Counted from the first letter of the stretch, positions 27,700-37,183 are shown. The stretch: DNA of 64,000 nucleotides from DASRQK01 sp964401685 (GCA_964401685.1 CAYNZH010000004.1:1-64000); one strand, 5' to 3'. Notes: generated from the letters alone by a model not told the origin. Made by a program: numbers and translations.

Positions 27700-28282
27700 G
27701 CTGAGGGTCGGTGACCCTGAACGTTTTCCGATGGTGCGGACTCAGGCCATGCGTTAAGGTTGCAGTGCGATGGTAGGCCGTCGCGTAACCTTTATTTTGA
27801 TTCCAACCATAATGAGGAAACTCGTCAGCGATTTTGACCATATAATCGTCCCTGTAGGTTTTGGCCAAAATTGATGCTGCAGCGATAGTGAGATACTTCG
27901 AATCACCCTTTACAACACAGGCGTGCGGGGTTTCTGTGTAGGGGACAAAGTGGTTGCCGTCCACAATAATGTATTCCGGTTTTAATTTCAGGGCATCCAG
28001 CGCTCTATGCATGGCCAAAAATGAAGCTTGGAAAATGTTTATCCGGTCGATCTCTTCGGGGTCGACACGGCCAATGGCAAAAGCAAGTGCTTCACTTTCA
28101 ATAATCTCCCTCAACTCAAGCCTTTTGGCCACACTGATCTGCTTGGAGTCGTTGAGCCAGGGATGAGTGAAGTTTTTCTCAAAAATTACGGCCGCCGCAA
28201 ACACCGGCCCCGCCAGGCAACCGCGCCCGGCTTCGTCACAGCCTGCTTCCAGCCATTTGTCCTGATAAAATGAGTGCAACAT
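27683..28282 (-). CDS. rnhB: Ribonuclease HII
   Basis: A 199-residue RNase HII. AGCDEAGRGCLAGPVFAAAVIF carries the DEAGRG catalytic motif. DALKLKPEYIIVDGNHF supplies a further active-site Asp. KGDSKYLTIAAASILAKTYRDDYM and YGWNQNKGYATAYH match the C-terminal substrate-binding part. It cuts at ribonucleotides embedded in DNA and removes RNA from hybrids. Its 3' end overlaps the YfhO gene tail to tail. A TACTTTTG box lies 17 bases upstream on the minus strand. Confidence 0.95.
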   Translation of the reverse strand: MLHSFYQDKWLEAGCDEAGRGCLAGPVFAAAVIFEKNFTHPWLNDSKQISVAKRLELREIIESEALAFAIGRVDPEEIDRINIFQASFLAMHRALDALKLKPEYIIVDGNHFVPYTETPHACVVKGDSKYLTIAAASILAKTYRDDYMVKIADEFPHYGWNQNKGYATAYHRTATLTHGLSPHHRKTFRVTDPQLTLAL

Positions 28283-28298
28283 ACGCTTTAAAGATAGC

Positions 28299-28306
28299 CA
28301 AAAGTA
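28299..28306 (-). promoter_or_regulatory. Possible -7 box for rnhB
   Basis: Reads TACTTTTG on the minus strand, matching TAnnTTTG, 17 bases before the rnhB start. Confidence 0.33.
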
Positions 28307-28483
28307 ATATAAATATTGATAAAACCCTATGTCATCGCTTTTTTACGGATGTTTTGATGAAATATCGGCTTTTATGAAGTTACTTTGCAAAAGGATTAAT
28401 CGAGATGTTAGATGAGTTTAACAAAAGAATGTAATAATTCTTATACAATTAAACTTATTTAAGAAGGATCTGTCCAAAGTAAC

Positions 28484-29284
28484 ATGATGAGAGCAGTGAA
28501 GCATTTTGGAATCATGACAGGGGCGGTACTACTAGTCGCCGTCTTTTTCGGCTCAGAGGCATTTGCCCAAAGAGGTAGAATCCAGAATGTTGAACTAAAG
28601 TGGGCGGAAGGAATAGCGGTGGACGGCGACTTGTCGGATTGGGGAGGCGAGCTGCCCAATGCCTATTCCGGGCAGGATTTTTGCTATGAAATAAGGAATG
28701 ATGCATCTCACCTGTATTTGGTTGTGCAACTTGAAGAGTTTAACAGGCAGATTCAAGTGCTGAACCAAGGGCTGAGTTTTACTATAAACAAGAATGGACG
28801 GAGACGGCCATCGTCGGCGATGATTTTCCCGCTTGCAGATCGGATCGCTTTAGGGGCAATTATGTCAAAAGATGAAGACGACCGGCCGGACGATATTCGA
28901 GAAGCGGCTTTACAGGCCATTCGAGGGATTTATATTGAAGATATTCCAGGACTCAATACAGGGATGATTTCACTTGACAATGACTTCGGAATCTCTGCTG
29001 CGGCGGGTCTCGACTCGTTAGGGCGATTGATTGTCGAGATGAAGATGCCCTTGGAGCGATTACAGATGGGCGATCTTCCAGATCAAATTGCCTTTAACAT
29101 CAAAATCAATGGGGTGATTATTCCGGGAAGCGGAGGAAGGAGTGCCTACGACCGGGGGATGTATGGAAGATATGGTTATCCCGTATACCGGAACAATACG
29201 CCAGTGTCCGGACCAAGGGAGGAATCAGGAGTGTGGGTGATTTCTAAGCTGGCCACAAGAGATAGGTCGGCCCGTATTAATTAA
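28484..29284 (+). CDS. Secreted protein with CBM9/DOMON-like domain
   Basis: A 266-residue protein with a signal peptide (about 1-28, ending AFAQ). WAEGIAVDGDLSDWGGEL matches the start of CBM9-like domains (vDGdlsDW), and CYEIRNDASHLYLVVQLEE and LSFTINKNGRRRPSSAMIFPL fit the rest of the beta-sandwich. The C-terminal third, rich in Gly, Arg and Tyr, has no match that I recognise. No enzyme motif is visible. It precedes the outer-membrane barrel gene by 32 bp and probably forms a two-gene operon with it, so an outer-surface binding role is likely but unproven. Confidence 0.72.
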   Translation: MMRAVKHFGIMTGAVLLVAVFFGSEAFAQRGRIQNVELKWAEGIAVDGDLSDWGGELPNAYSGQDFCYEIRNDASHLYLVVQLEEFNRQIQVLNQGLSFTINKNGRRRPSSAMIFPLADRIALGAIMSKDEDDRPDDIREAALQAIRGIYIEDIPGLNTGMISLDNDFGISAAAGLDSLGRLIVEMKMPLERLQMGDLPDQIAFNIKINGVIIPGSGGRSAYDRGMYGRYGYPVYRNNTPVSGPREESGVWVISKLATRDRSARIN

Positions 29285-29316
29285 CAACGATAAAAGATAA
29301 ATTATTTCCATTATAT

Positions 29317-32172
29317 ATGAACGTTCTAGACTTTCATTCATCCTCCTTGAGGATAATTAGCAGAGGTATTATTGCTTTTGCATTTCTATTGGGGGCAAGC
29401 AATATGCTTTTCGCCCAGTCAAACCGGCAGGTCACCGGGTCTTTACAGAACAGATCCGGACAGCCCGTGATCGGTGCAACCATTACACTGGTGTCAGGCC
29501 AGGATTCAGTGCAAACAGCTAGCGACAACGTAGGTACGTTCAATTTCAGAAACTTAAAGGGAGTTCAGTTTTCTCTTACTGTCGTGAGTTTGGGCCACGA
29601 TACCTTGCGCCATGATTTCGCCTTTGAACAAAGCCGAAACCAAGTGTTGCTTCCACCTTTGACGATGACAGAAAGTAGCCAACTGCTCGGTGAAGTGACC
29701 ATCACCAGAAGGGTAGATATCGTTGTCAAAGAAGATACGTTGGAATACAGCACCAAGGATTTGAAATTACGTGAGGGCGCCTTGGCCGAGGATGCTTTGA
29801 AAAGGCTGGACGGGGTTGAGGTCGACAAGGACGGCAATGTCACTGCTCAAGGTGAAGCAATCACTCGAATCAGGATCAATGGCAAGGACTATTTCGGTGG
29901 CGACGTTAAGGCAGCGACCAGAAACCTGCCCGCTGACATCATAGAAAAAATCCAGGTGATAGACGATTATGGCGACATGGCAAACATCACTGGAAATCGC
30001 ACCGGAGATCCGGAACGTATATTAAATATTCAGATCGACCCGTCAAGGAACCGAGGAACCTTGGGTAATTTCCGCGTCGGTGGTGGCACGGAGGATCGTT
30101 ATCAAGCAACAGCAATGTATGGTTTGATGCGTGACAAATTACAACTAAATGTGCTGGGCAACTTGAACAACGTTAACGCCAGTCTTTTCGATTTTAATAT
30201 AAGAGGATCTGGAGCACGTCGTGGTGGTGGTGGTGGCGGAGGCGGCCGTGGTGGCTTCGGCGGCGGTGGTGGTGGCTTCGGTGGTGGTGGCAGCGGCCTA
30301 ACCAACACCAACTCACTAGGTGTCAACTACAGACAGGATTTTAGTGAAGCCTTCAATATGTACGGAAATTATAGCTTTAGCCAAGATAACAACAGGACTT
30401 TAAGCCTTAATATCAACGATTATTTCAATGAGAATCTGATTGAAGTGAGGGACAACCAAACCGGTAGAGTGAGCGATAACCACCGTTTCGATTGGAACTT
30501 TGAGTACAAGCCTACAGACAAAGATTACTTTAAACTATCGCCCACACTGCGGGTGCAGAGTACGACCAATGACGGAATATTGCTTTCCAATAATTCCCTG
30601 GACGGATCTTTGGTGACCGAGCAAATTACCACGACTTCCTCCCGAAACTTTCAGCCAAATTACGGGGTAAGCGGGTTATATAATAGGAGATTGAGCGAGC
30701 ATGGAAGGAACTTGTTTTTCGATTTCTCGTTAAACACATCAGCGACAGAGCAGGATGAAGTTCGCGTGTTGGAAACAGCTTTCCTGGATCCCAATCTCGA
30801 CAACGAAAGCTATCTCAGGACGCTTGCGGACCTGAACAATCAAAGTTTGAGCGGAGGAGCATCAGTTTCGTATTCGGAGCCTATAGGTGAATTTGGGAGC
30901 ATGGAGCTTTCCTATGACTATAACTTCAGAAATTACGATAACCGCCGATCAGACAATGCGCTTGATTTCGCCGGACAACCTGTGATTGACGATGAAATAT
31001 TTATCGGGGACAGGATTTTCGATTATTCCTTTATCACGCACAGGGTAGGGGCAAACTACAGATACCGGTCGGAGAATATCGTTTACTCTATTGGTGCTGA
31101 GGTTCAGCCAAATCAGCTTAAGGGCGATGCAACAATCATGGATAATCATGTTTCTATCAATAGAACGGGTTTCAATTTTGCACCCATCGCTAGGTTTGAG
31201 TACAAGTTTTCAAGAACCAAGTCTTTGAATATAAGGTACTCAGGTCGTGCAAATGAGCCCGGATTTTCGCAGTTGCAACCCTTTACTGATTATTCAAACC
31301 GGAATGCGCCAATCACAGGTAATCCAAATCTGGATGCCGAGTTTAACCACGACTTGCGCTTGAGTTTCAACAACTTTAATGCGGAATCTGGTCAATCCTG
31401 GTTTACCTCGATCTCCGGCTCGATGACCGAAGACAAAATTGTCTCCAACAGAAGCATACGTGTGGATCCTGAACTCGGTGTTATTCAGGAAACTTCCTAC
31501 TTAAACGCTCAGGGGCTGCACAATCTTCGCGGATATTACCACTATTCGATTCCTTTGAAGCAAAGAACGTATGTTTTATCTTTCATGGGTATGGGAAATT
31601 ATAATAACAACATCTCTTACACTGATTTCCAGAGAAATGTTGGTAAAAACTGGAGTTTAATGCAGGGCCTTAACTTCCGCTATACGCCAAGTGAGATGGT
31701 TGAAGTAAGTCCTGGTGTAAGATATATGTATAATTATACGCAAAATACAGGTACAGGCGGACGGCTTGGGGTCAACAACAATATTTCGACCTGGGCACTG
31801 ACGCTAAACACCTCTATCAACTTGACTCCGACGTTAATCTGGGGCGGCGATTTCGCAAAAACCACCAACTCAGGCTACAACGCTCAAGTAGGGGCAAATC
31901 CTATGATCATTAACACTTACGTGGAGCAGCAGTTCTTTAAGGGTCGCCAGGGAGCTATACGTCTTCATGCGTTTGACCTTCTGAACGAGCAAACGAATGT
32001 TTCAAGGAACGTGAGTGACAACCTCATCAATGACAGTCGGACCAATCGATTGGCTAGGTATTTTATGCTGACCCTTTCTTATAGATTCCAAAACTTTGCA
32101 GGCGGATCGGCGCCGATGGACAATATGAGGGGCGGCGATATGCGTGGAGGCAATCGGGGCGGCAGATTCTGA
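29317..32172 (+). CDS. TonB-dependent receptor-like outer membrane beta-barrel protein
   Basis: A 951-residue protein: signal peptide (about 11-34, ending LFAQ), an N-terminal carboxypeptidase-regulatory-like beta-sandwich (VTGSLQNRSGQPVIGATITL), a plug-like region (GVEVDKDGNVTAQGEAITRIRINGKDYFGGD), then a long barrel of the OMP_b-brl_3 type ending in LSYRF plus a Gly/Arg/Met tail (MRGGDMRGGNRGGRF). A 28-residue Gly/Arg/Phe run lies near 299-326. Unlike SusC it has no SusD partner; the CBM9-like gene upstream is its likely companion. Ligand unknown. A terminator follows. Confidence 0.85.
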   Translation: MNVLDFHSSSLRIISRGIIAFAFLLGASNMLFAQSNRQVTGSLQNRSGQPVIGATITLVSGQDSVQTASDNVGTFNFRNLKGVQFSLTVVSLGHDTLRHDFAFEQSRNQVLLPPLTMTESSQLLGEVTITRRVDIVVKEDTLEYSTKDLKLREGALAEDALKRLDGVEVDKDGNVTAQGEAITRIRINGKDYFGGDVKAATRNLPADIIEKIQVIDDYGDMANITGNRTGDPERILNIQIDPSRNRGTLGNFRVGGGTEDRYQATAMYGLMRDKLQLNVLGNLNNVNASLFDFNIRGSGARRGGGGGGGGRGGFGGGGGGFGGGGSGLTNTNSLGVNYRQDFSEAFNMYGNYSFSQDNNRTLSLNINDYFNENLIEVRDNQTGRVSDNHRFDWNFEYKPTDKDYFKLSPTLRVQSTTNDGILLSNNSLDGSLVTEQITTTSSRNFQPNYGVSGLYNRRLSEHGRNLFFDFSLNTSATEQDEVRVLETAFLDPNLDNESYLRTLADLNNQSLSGGASVSYSEPIGEFGSMELSYDYNFRNYDNRRSDNALDFAGQPVIDDEIFIGDRIFDYSFITHRVGANYRYRSENIVYSIGAEVQPNQLKGDATIMDNHVSINRTGFNFAPIARFEYKFSRTKSLNIRYSGRANEPGFSQLQPFTDYSNRNAPITGNPNLDAEFNHDLRLSFNNFNAESGQSWFTSISGSMTEDKIVSNRSIRVDPELGVIQETSYLNAQGLHNLRGYYHYSIPLKQRTYVLSFMGMGNYNNNISYTDFQRNVGKNWSLMQGLNFRYTPSEMVEVSPGVRYMYNYTQNTGTGGRLGVNNNISTWALTLNTSINLTPTLIWGGDFAKTTNSGYNAQVGANPMIINTYVEQQFFKGRQGAIRLHAFDLLNEQTNVSRNVSDNLINDSRTNRLARYFMLTLSYRFQNFAGGSAPMDNMRGGDMRGGNRGGRF

Positions 32173-32196
32173 TCTCTCGGCGCATTTTAATTTTTC

Positions 32197-32235
32197 ATGC
32201 CCCGGGCGGTCTCTGGACTTATCGGGGCATTTTGT
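32197..32235 (+). terminator. Rho-independent terminator after the barrel gene
   Basis: ATGCCCCG (32197-32204) pairs with CGGGGCAT (32223-32230), an 8-bp GC-rich stem with an 18-base loop, followed by TTTGTTTTT. Confidence 0.7.
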
Positions 32236-32375
32236 TTTTGACAATTTCTGTGAAAAGAATGTTTTTTTGCGTAAATTTAACGGCTTGTACTGTTTTGTAG
32301 ACGGACGCAAGCATTGAAATTCATTTTAGAATGGGAATTGGTCAGTTTGAGTACACGAAAAAGGTATTACCAGAT

Positions 32376-34529
32376 ATGTTGAAGAAAGTAATAATTGTGA
32401 TGTTTGTGGTGGCTATCGCCGCCTGCGGTTCTACGCCCCGTATAAATTTGGACGGAGAAAACTATCATATAGTGCCCAATGCCCAACACGAGGTTATCGC
32501 AAAAAAAGTAGTTGAGCTTTTCGAAAGACACAGCTACAAGAAGGTCCCAATAAATGATTCTATTTCCTCCATCATTTTTGATAATTTATTGACCGCTCTG
32601 GACGACGGCAGAAATTATTTGATGGCAGAGGATGTCGAGGATTTTGAGAAATACCGTTTTACCTTGGCATCGGACTTTAAGAGTGGCGACTTGTCCGCCC
32701 CTTATCATATGTTCAATGTGTATCTGGATCGTTATGAAGAAAGGGTAGAATATGCGCTCAGCCAGATCGAGGCGCCGCATGACTTTAGTCTTGATGAACT
32801 ATACATTTACAATCGGAAGAATGAGCCATGGTTTGCATCCGTGGAGGAGGCCAACGATCAGTGGCGCAAGCGCGTTAAGTATGAGTTACTTGGACAGCGA
32901 TTGAGTTCTTCTGATTTGACTGACAGCGTCGTGGCCAAGCACCACGAAAATTTGAGGAACCGGTACGATCAACTGCTTTCCCAAGTGAGGAAAACAGACA
33001 ATAATGAGGCCTTTCAGGTTATTATGGCTGCTCTCACCGACGCAATAGATCCGCATACGAGCTATTTCAACCCCTATTTTGCCCAGCGTTTCAATGAAGG
33101 CATCTCCAATACTTTTGAAGGTATTGGTGCCCAGCTGACCATGGAGAATGAAGTGGTGACAGTTTCCGCCGTTATAGCGGGGGGGCCAGTTTTTAGGGAA
33201 AAAGCGTTACAGATTGACGACAAGATCGTCGCGGTTGCCCAGGGCGAAGATGGCGAATTTGAAGATATTATTGGCTGGAGACTGGACAATGCAGTGTCTA
33301 AGATCAAAGGCCCCAAAGGGACGGTTGTCCGTTTAAAAGTGATACCTGCCGGACAGGATCTTGCTGCTCAGCCTAAAATCGTATCGCTGACGAGAGAGAA
33401 AATTGTTTTAGAGGAAGAGTCTGCGAAAAAAGAAGTCATTCACGTAAAAGACGATGACGGTCGGGACGTAAAAGTCGGAATTATCAGTATTCCTAAATTT
33501 TACCTGGATTTTGAGGCTTATCGACGCGGTGAAGAGGATTACAAGAGCACGACGCGGGATGTGCGCCTGATTCTGGATTCGCTGAAGGACGAGCAGGTGG
33601 ATGCAGTCCTTGTGGATTTGAGGTTCAATGGAGGCGGGTCCCTGTTGGAGTCGATAGAGTTGACCGGATTGTTTATAGAACAAGGACCAGTGGTTCAAGT
33701 GCGCGACACGCGTGACAAAGTAGATATTAATAGCGATCGTGATCCCTCTGTTGCCTGGGACGGACCGTTGGGAGTAATCATCAATAGATTCAGTGCTTCA
33801 GCCTCTGAGATATTCGCAGGTGCGATCCAGGACTACGGTCGGGGAATCATCCTGGGAACCCAGTCCTATGGCAAGGGGACTGTTCAGTCGGCGGTCGACA
33901 TGGTCAATGTGATCAGCCCGACGGAAAAGCTCTTGTTGAAAGCGCGCACGGAGTCCAACGAGAATTTCCCGACTGGCGCTCCGCCTTTCGGACAGATCAA
34001 TCTCACAATGGCCAAGTTTTACCGGGTTACCGGGAGCAGTACGCAGCACAGAGGTGTCACCCCGGACATCGTTTTCCCATCGGTCTACTCGGCCGAGCGC
34101 TATGGCGAAAGTGCGCAGCCGTCGGCGCTGCCTTGGGATCAAATCAAGCCCACCAACTTCGTTCCGGTCGGCGATTTGTCAGATGAAATAAAAACGTTAA
34201 ACGAATTGCACGAGGAGCGAATTCAGGGGTCTTTAGAGTACAAGTTTCTTTTGGAAGACATAGACCTGATGAATTCCAGGGAGAATGAGGTAAGCGTTTC
34301 GCTTCAGCAGGAAAAACTACAAAAGGAAAGGGACGAGAACCAAGCCAAGCACAGGGCAAGAATCAATGAAGGATTAAAGATGCGGGGTCTTCCCCTTTGG
34401 ATGGAGGGTGAGCCTCAGCCGACTATAGATTTCGACTTTATCAAAGATGAAAGTCTGAAACTGATGCAGGACTATGTTGCGCTTTTACGATCAAAGGAAT
34501 CGCAACAGGAAGTCGCCCTCGCTAAGTAA
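32376..34529 (+). CDS. prc: S41 family C-terminal processing protease (Prc/Tsp), lipoprotein
   Basis: A 717-residue protease when started at ATG 32376 (MLKKVIIVMF), which gives a lipoprotein signal with Cys17 (AIAAC). The ATG at 32331 would bury that signal. An N-terminal helical domain comes first, then a PDZ domain (EGIGAQLTMENEVVTVSAVIAGGPV). The catalytic domain has DLRFNGGGSLLES, the nucleophile Ser in NRFSASASEIFAGA and the Lys in GTQSYGKGTVQ. A C-terminal Tsp-type helical tail follows. It is a periplasmic protease for envelope proteins and wall hydrolases. The CPBP gene begins 14 bp downstream. Confidence 0.93.
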   Translation: MLKKVIIVMFVVAIAACGSTPRINLDGENYHIVPNAQHEVIAKKVVELFERHSYKKVPINDSISSIIFDNLLTALDDGRNYLMAEDVEDFEKYRFTLASDFKSGDLSAPYHMFNVYLDRYEERVEYALSQIEAPHDFSLDELYIYNRKNEPWFASVEEANDQWRKRVKYELLGQRLSSSDLTDSVVAKHHENLRNRYDQLLSQVRKTDNNEAFQVIMAALTDAIDPHTSYFNPYFAQRFNEGISNTFEGIGAQLTMENEVVTVSAVIAGGPVFREKALQIDDKIVAVAQGEDGEFEDIIGWRLDNAVSKIKGPKGTVVRLKVIPAGQDLAAQPKIVSLTREKIVLEEESAKKEVIHVKDDDGRDVKVGIISIPKFYLDFEAYRRGEEDYKSTTRDVRLILDSLKDEQVDAVLVDLRFNGGGSLLESIELTGLFIEQGPVVQVRDTRDKVDINSDRDPSVAWDGPLGVIINRFSASASEIFAGAIQDYGRGIILGTQSYGKGTVQSAVDMVNVISPTEKLLLKARTESNENFPTGAPPFGQINLTMAKFYRVTGSSTQHRGVTPDIVFPSVYSAERYGESAQPSALPWDQIKPTNFVPVGDLSDEIKTLNELHEERIQGSLEYKFLLEDIDLMNSRENEVSVSLQQEKLQKERDENQAKHRARINEGLKMRGLPLWMEGEPQPTIDFDFIKDESLKLMQDYVALLRSKESQQEVALAK

Positions 34530-34543
34530 AGTTTTTTACAAAA

Positions 34544-35473
34544 ATGGTTCAGAACGCTTCTCATCCTGCAAAATCCCTCGTTTGGCTGTTGGTACTGATG
34601 GTTGCCGGCAGTCTGGTGGTCTCGATTCTGTCAATCCTCGTCGCGCTGGTGGCAACGGGTGTGAGTGATTTGAGCCAAATGGAGGCGTTACTCAGCGGAC
34701 AGAGCGGAGATATGACCTTTTTGAAGATCGTGCAGGCTGGGTCGACCATCGGAACCTTTATTTTGCCCCCGGTAATGCTGGCTCTCATTGAAAAAAACAG
34801 GAGTGCCTATCTCCGTTTCGAGGGACCCTTAGATGGAAAAATGCTTGGTATCGTGCTGGTATTGATACTATTCGCTGCCATGCCTTTGCTGGAACTCTCA
34901 GGACAGCTCAATCAGAACATGTCGCTTCCCGACTCCATGTCGGGTATCGAGCAATGGATGTATGACAAGGAGAAGCAACTGGAGGAGCTGACGGTAAATA
35001 TGCTCAGTGTTTCGACCCTTTCGGGGTTACTTTTCAATATCTTTGTTATTGCGGTGTTGCCCGCATTGGGCGAGGAGCTTTTTTTCCGCGGAGGATTGCA
35101 AACTATCTTGCATCATTGGACGCGCAATCCCCACGTGGCTATTTGGGTTATTGCAGTGGTCTTTAGTGCTTTTCACATGCAATTCTACGGCTTTCTCCCG
35201 AGATTATTGCTAAGTGCGCTCTTTGGATATCTGTTTTATTGGTCGAACAACCTTTGGTACCCGATTCTGGCTCATTTCCTCAACAATGCCGCTGCAGTAA
35301 TTTTCGCATTTTACCTTTACAATAATGGGGAGAGTATCGTGGATGCAAGCTTGACCGAGAATTTTCATCCCTTACTCTATGTATTGAGCGCGGTGCTGAC
35401 CATTTATCTGCTATACACATTTAGGCGAAGATACAGGAAAAGAGCTATTTTAGATGGAAAAGAATTGGGTTAA
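34544..35473 (+). CDS. CPBP family intramembrane metalloprotease
   Basis: A 309-residue protein with about eight membrane segments. LPALGEELFFRGGLQTIL at about 170-185 is the EExxxR motif. FSAFHMQFYGFLPRLLLSALFGYLFYW and PILAHFLNNA carry the other conserved residues of the Abi/CAAX (Rce1-like) family. In bacteria such proteases are linked to processing or resistance of small peptides; the substrate here is unknown. Its last 20 bases overlap the start of the DUF2007 gene, which in turn overlaps cdsA. Confidence 0.9.
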   Translation: MVQNASHPAKSLVWLLVLMVAGSLVVSILSILVALVATGVSDLSQMEALLSGQSGDMTFLKIVQAGSTIGTFILPPVMLALIEKNRSAYLRFEGPLDGKMLGIVLVLILFAAMPLLELSGQLNQNMSLPDSMSGIEQWMYDKEKQLEELTVNMLSVSTLSGLLFNIFVIAVLPALGEELFFRGGLQTILHHWTRNPHVAIWVIAVVFSAFHMQFYGFLPRLLLSALFGYLFYWSNNLWYPILAHFLNNAAAVIFAFYLYNNGESIVDASLTENFHPLLYVLSAVLTIYLLYTFRRRYRKRAILDGKELG

Positions 35474-35675
35474 ATTGTTGATTAGTGCGAATCCCATGGA
35501 GGTGGAGATTACTAAGCAAATGCTTGAGGAGCACGGCATTCAGACTGTGGTGATGAACAAGCAAGATTCTTCTTACAGGTTTGGTAATCTCGAGTTATAC
35601 GTTCATTACAGCCAGGAAGCTGAAGCCCGATTATTACTGGCTGTGCAAGAAAACGATCAAAGAAATGAAAACTAG
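35454..35675 (+). CDS. DUF2007 small protein
   Basis: A 73-residue soluble protein (LLISANPMEVEITKQMLEEHGIQTVVMNKQDSSYRFGNLELYV) matching the DUF2007 'putative signal transducing protein' fold, related to the ferredoxin-like PII/ACT group. It overlaps the CPBP gene by 20 bases and cdsA by 11, so translation of all three is probably coupled. No catalytic motif is visible. The sandwich between an intramembrane protease and a phospholipid enzyme suggests membrane-related regulation, which is inference. Confidence 0.82.
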   Translation: MEKNWVKLLISANPMEVEITKQMLEEHGIQTVVMNKQDSSYRFGNLELYVHYSQEAEARLLLAVQENDQRNEN

Positions 35676-36471
35676 AGCGATTACCGCGCTATTCTTTGTC
35701 GCGGCCATGATCAGTTCTTTTATGTTTGGTTCCGTTTTTTTCGGAATATTTTATCTTGTGCTCGCTGGCGCCAGCCTGTTTGAGTTTTATGGTATGTGGC
35801 GCCAGGCCGGATTTTCTCCTCAACGCTTACCGGGGATCTGCCTCGGCCTTGCAGGTTTTCTGATGATGACGTCGCTTTTTCAAAGTACCGATAGCGTACC
35901 CACCTTTCTGCTATTTTTATTTGTTCCAGTGATACTTGCTATAGAACTTTTCTCAGACAGAGACCGACCTTTTCAAAATACCGCACTGACTATTTTTGGC
36001 TTCGCCTATGTCATCCTGCCCTTCTATTGCTTTTACGCACTTGGGTTTTTGCAAGTTGGATTTGAACCGCTCATACCGCTCGGATTTCTGGTCATGCTAT
36101 GGGCCAACGACACAGGTGCCTATTTGACCGGCAGGTTCTTAGGGCGAACAAAACTTTTCGAACGAGTTTCGCCAAACAAAACCTGGGAGGGATTCGTGGG
36201 TGGAATCCTCGTCGCAGTATTGGCGGCAGTCCTCTTGAATCACTTTACAGCCGAAGTCCTTCCCTTGAAACATTGGCTAGCCCTTGGCCTGATTATCGGT
36301 GCGATAGGCACTCTAGGCGATCTCGTCGAGTCCCTACTGAAACGAAGCCTGAGCCTCAAAGACTCCGGAAAGCTGTTGCCTGGGCATGGTGGGCTGTTGG
36401 ATCGTTTTGACGGATTATTGCTAGCAGCGCCCGCTGTATACGTCTACCTGCATCTCGTGGCGCTAGGTTAA
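35665..36471 (+). CDS. cdsA: Phosphatidate cytidylyltransferase
   Basis: A 268-residue membrane enzyme from ATG 35665 (MKTRAITALFF); a longer start at 35581 would read far into DUF2007. It has seven or eight membrane helices. NDTGAYLTGRFLGRTKLFERVSPNKTWEGFVGG and GDLVESLLKRSLSLKDSGKLLPGHGGLLDRFDGLL form the CTP-binding signature. It makes CDP-diacylglycerol for all phospholipids at the inner membrane. It overlaps the convergent cutC gene by nine bases. Confidence 0.95.
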   Translation: MKTRAITALFFVAAMISSFMFGSVFFGIFYLVLAGASLFEFYGMWRQAGFSPQRLPGICLGLAGFLMMTSLFQSTDSVPTFLLFLFVPVILAIELFSDRDRPFQNTALTIFGFAYVILPFYCFYALGFLQVGFEPLIPLGFLVMLWANDTGAYLTGRFLGRTKLFERVSPNKTWEGFVGGILVAVLAAVLLNHFTAEVLPLKHWLALGLIIGAIGTLGDLVESLLKRSLSLKDSGKLLPGHGGLLDRFDGLLLAAPAVYVYLHLVALG

Positions 36472-37131
36472 TAAGCTTTTCAAAGCTCTGATTTCGTCTG
36501 CGTCCGCGATATCACCTTCCCGTATTGCCGAGGAGTGATAATAAGGAGCCCCGACCAAGGATTGTATTTTGGCAAGGTTGGACGATCGTAATCCACCACC
36601 TGGCATAATATCAAATGCCCGCCCTTTGGTAGATTCTACCATTTTTCTCAAGTTTTTTGCTCCTTGGTCTACATTTGGCGCGTGGCCTGAAGTCAATAAG
36701 GACTGAAATCCACAGGCAAGCGTGCTTTCGAGCGCTGCCTGAAGCGACGGAGTGCGATCAAATGCTCGGTGCATAATGCAAGGTAAAGGCGCGGCCAACT
36801 CTACTAGGGCCTTGTTTCTTTGCACATCAATTAGCCCATCTGCATCGAGGACACCAAAGACAAATCCGTCCACATTCAGGGTCTGAAACGCGTTGATAGC
36901 TTCTTTCATTTCCTCAAATTCCTCTTCATCATAAACAAAATTGCCTCCCCGCGGCCGAATCATGATCGTCATGGGAATGTGAATCCTGTCCCTCAATTGC
37001 TCAGTCTGGGCAAAGTCCGGTGTGAGTCCACCCTGCGAAAAATCTGAACAAAATTCGATCCTATCTGCACCATTGTCTTGGGCGATCTGAGCGGATTCGG
37101 TATTAAAGCAAGCAATTTCCAGTTTTGCCAT
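36463..37131 (-). CDS. cutC: CutC family protein
   Basis: A 222-residue TIM-barrel protein from the ATG at 37131 (MAKLEIACFNTESA). Longer starts would cross the divergent yifB start. GADRIEFCSDFSQGGLTPDFAQ, MTIMIRPRGGNFVYDEEEFEEM, FVFGVLDADGLID, CIMHRAFDR and LTSGHAPNVDQGAKNLRKM are the CutC family blocks. The old copper-homeostasis assignment is weakly supported, and the enzymatic role is still uncertain. It is divergent from yifB, each gene with its own TAnnTTTG box in the 84-bp spacer. Confidence 0.92.
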   Translation of the reverse strand: MAKLEIACFNTESAQIAQDNGADRIEFCSDFSQGGLTPDFAQTEQLRDRIHIPMTIMIRPRGGNFVYDEEEFEEMKEAINAFQTLNVDGFVFGVLDADGLIDVQRNKALVELAAPLPCIMHRAFDRTPSLQAALESTLACGFQSLLTSGHAPNVDQGAKNLRKMVESTKGRAFDIMPGGGLRSSNLAKIQSLVGAPYYHSSAIREGDIADADEIRALKSLLT

Positions 37132-37161
37132 ATGGGTTTTGAATTTTCCAATAATATAAGG

Positions 37162-37169
37162 CAAATATA
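37162..37169 (-). promoter_or_regulatory. Possible -7 box for cutC
   Basis: Reads TATATTTG on the minus strand, 31 bases before the cutC ATG. Confidence 0.4.
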
Positions 37170-37183
37170 TAAAATAAAATCTG

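Noticed and set aside
30211..30300. GGT/GGC-rich stretch as a microsatellite or mobile repeat
   Set aside because: It is in frame, uses mixed Gly, Arg and Phe codons, and is part of the barrel protein.
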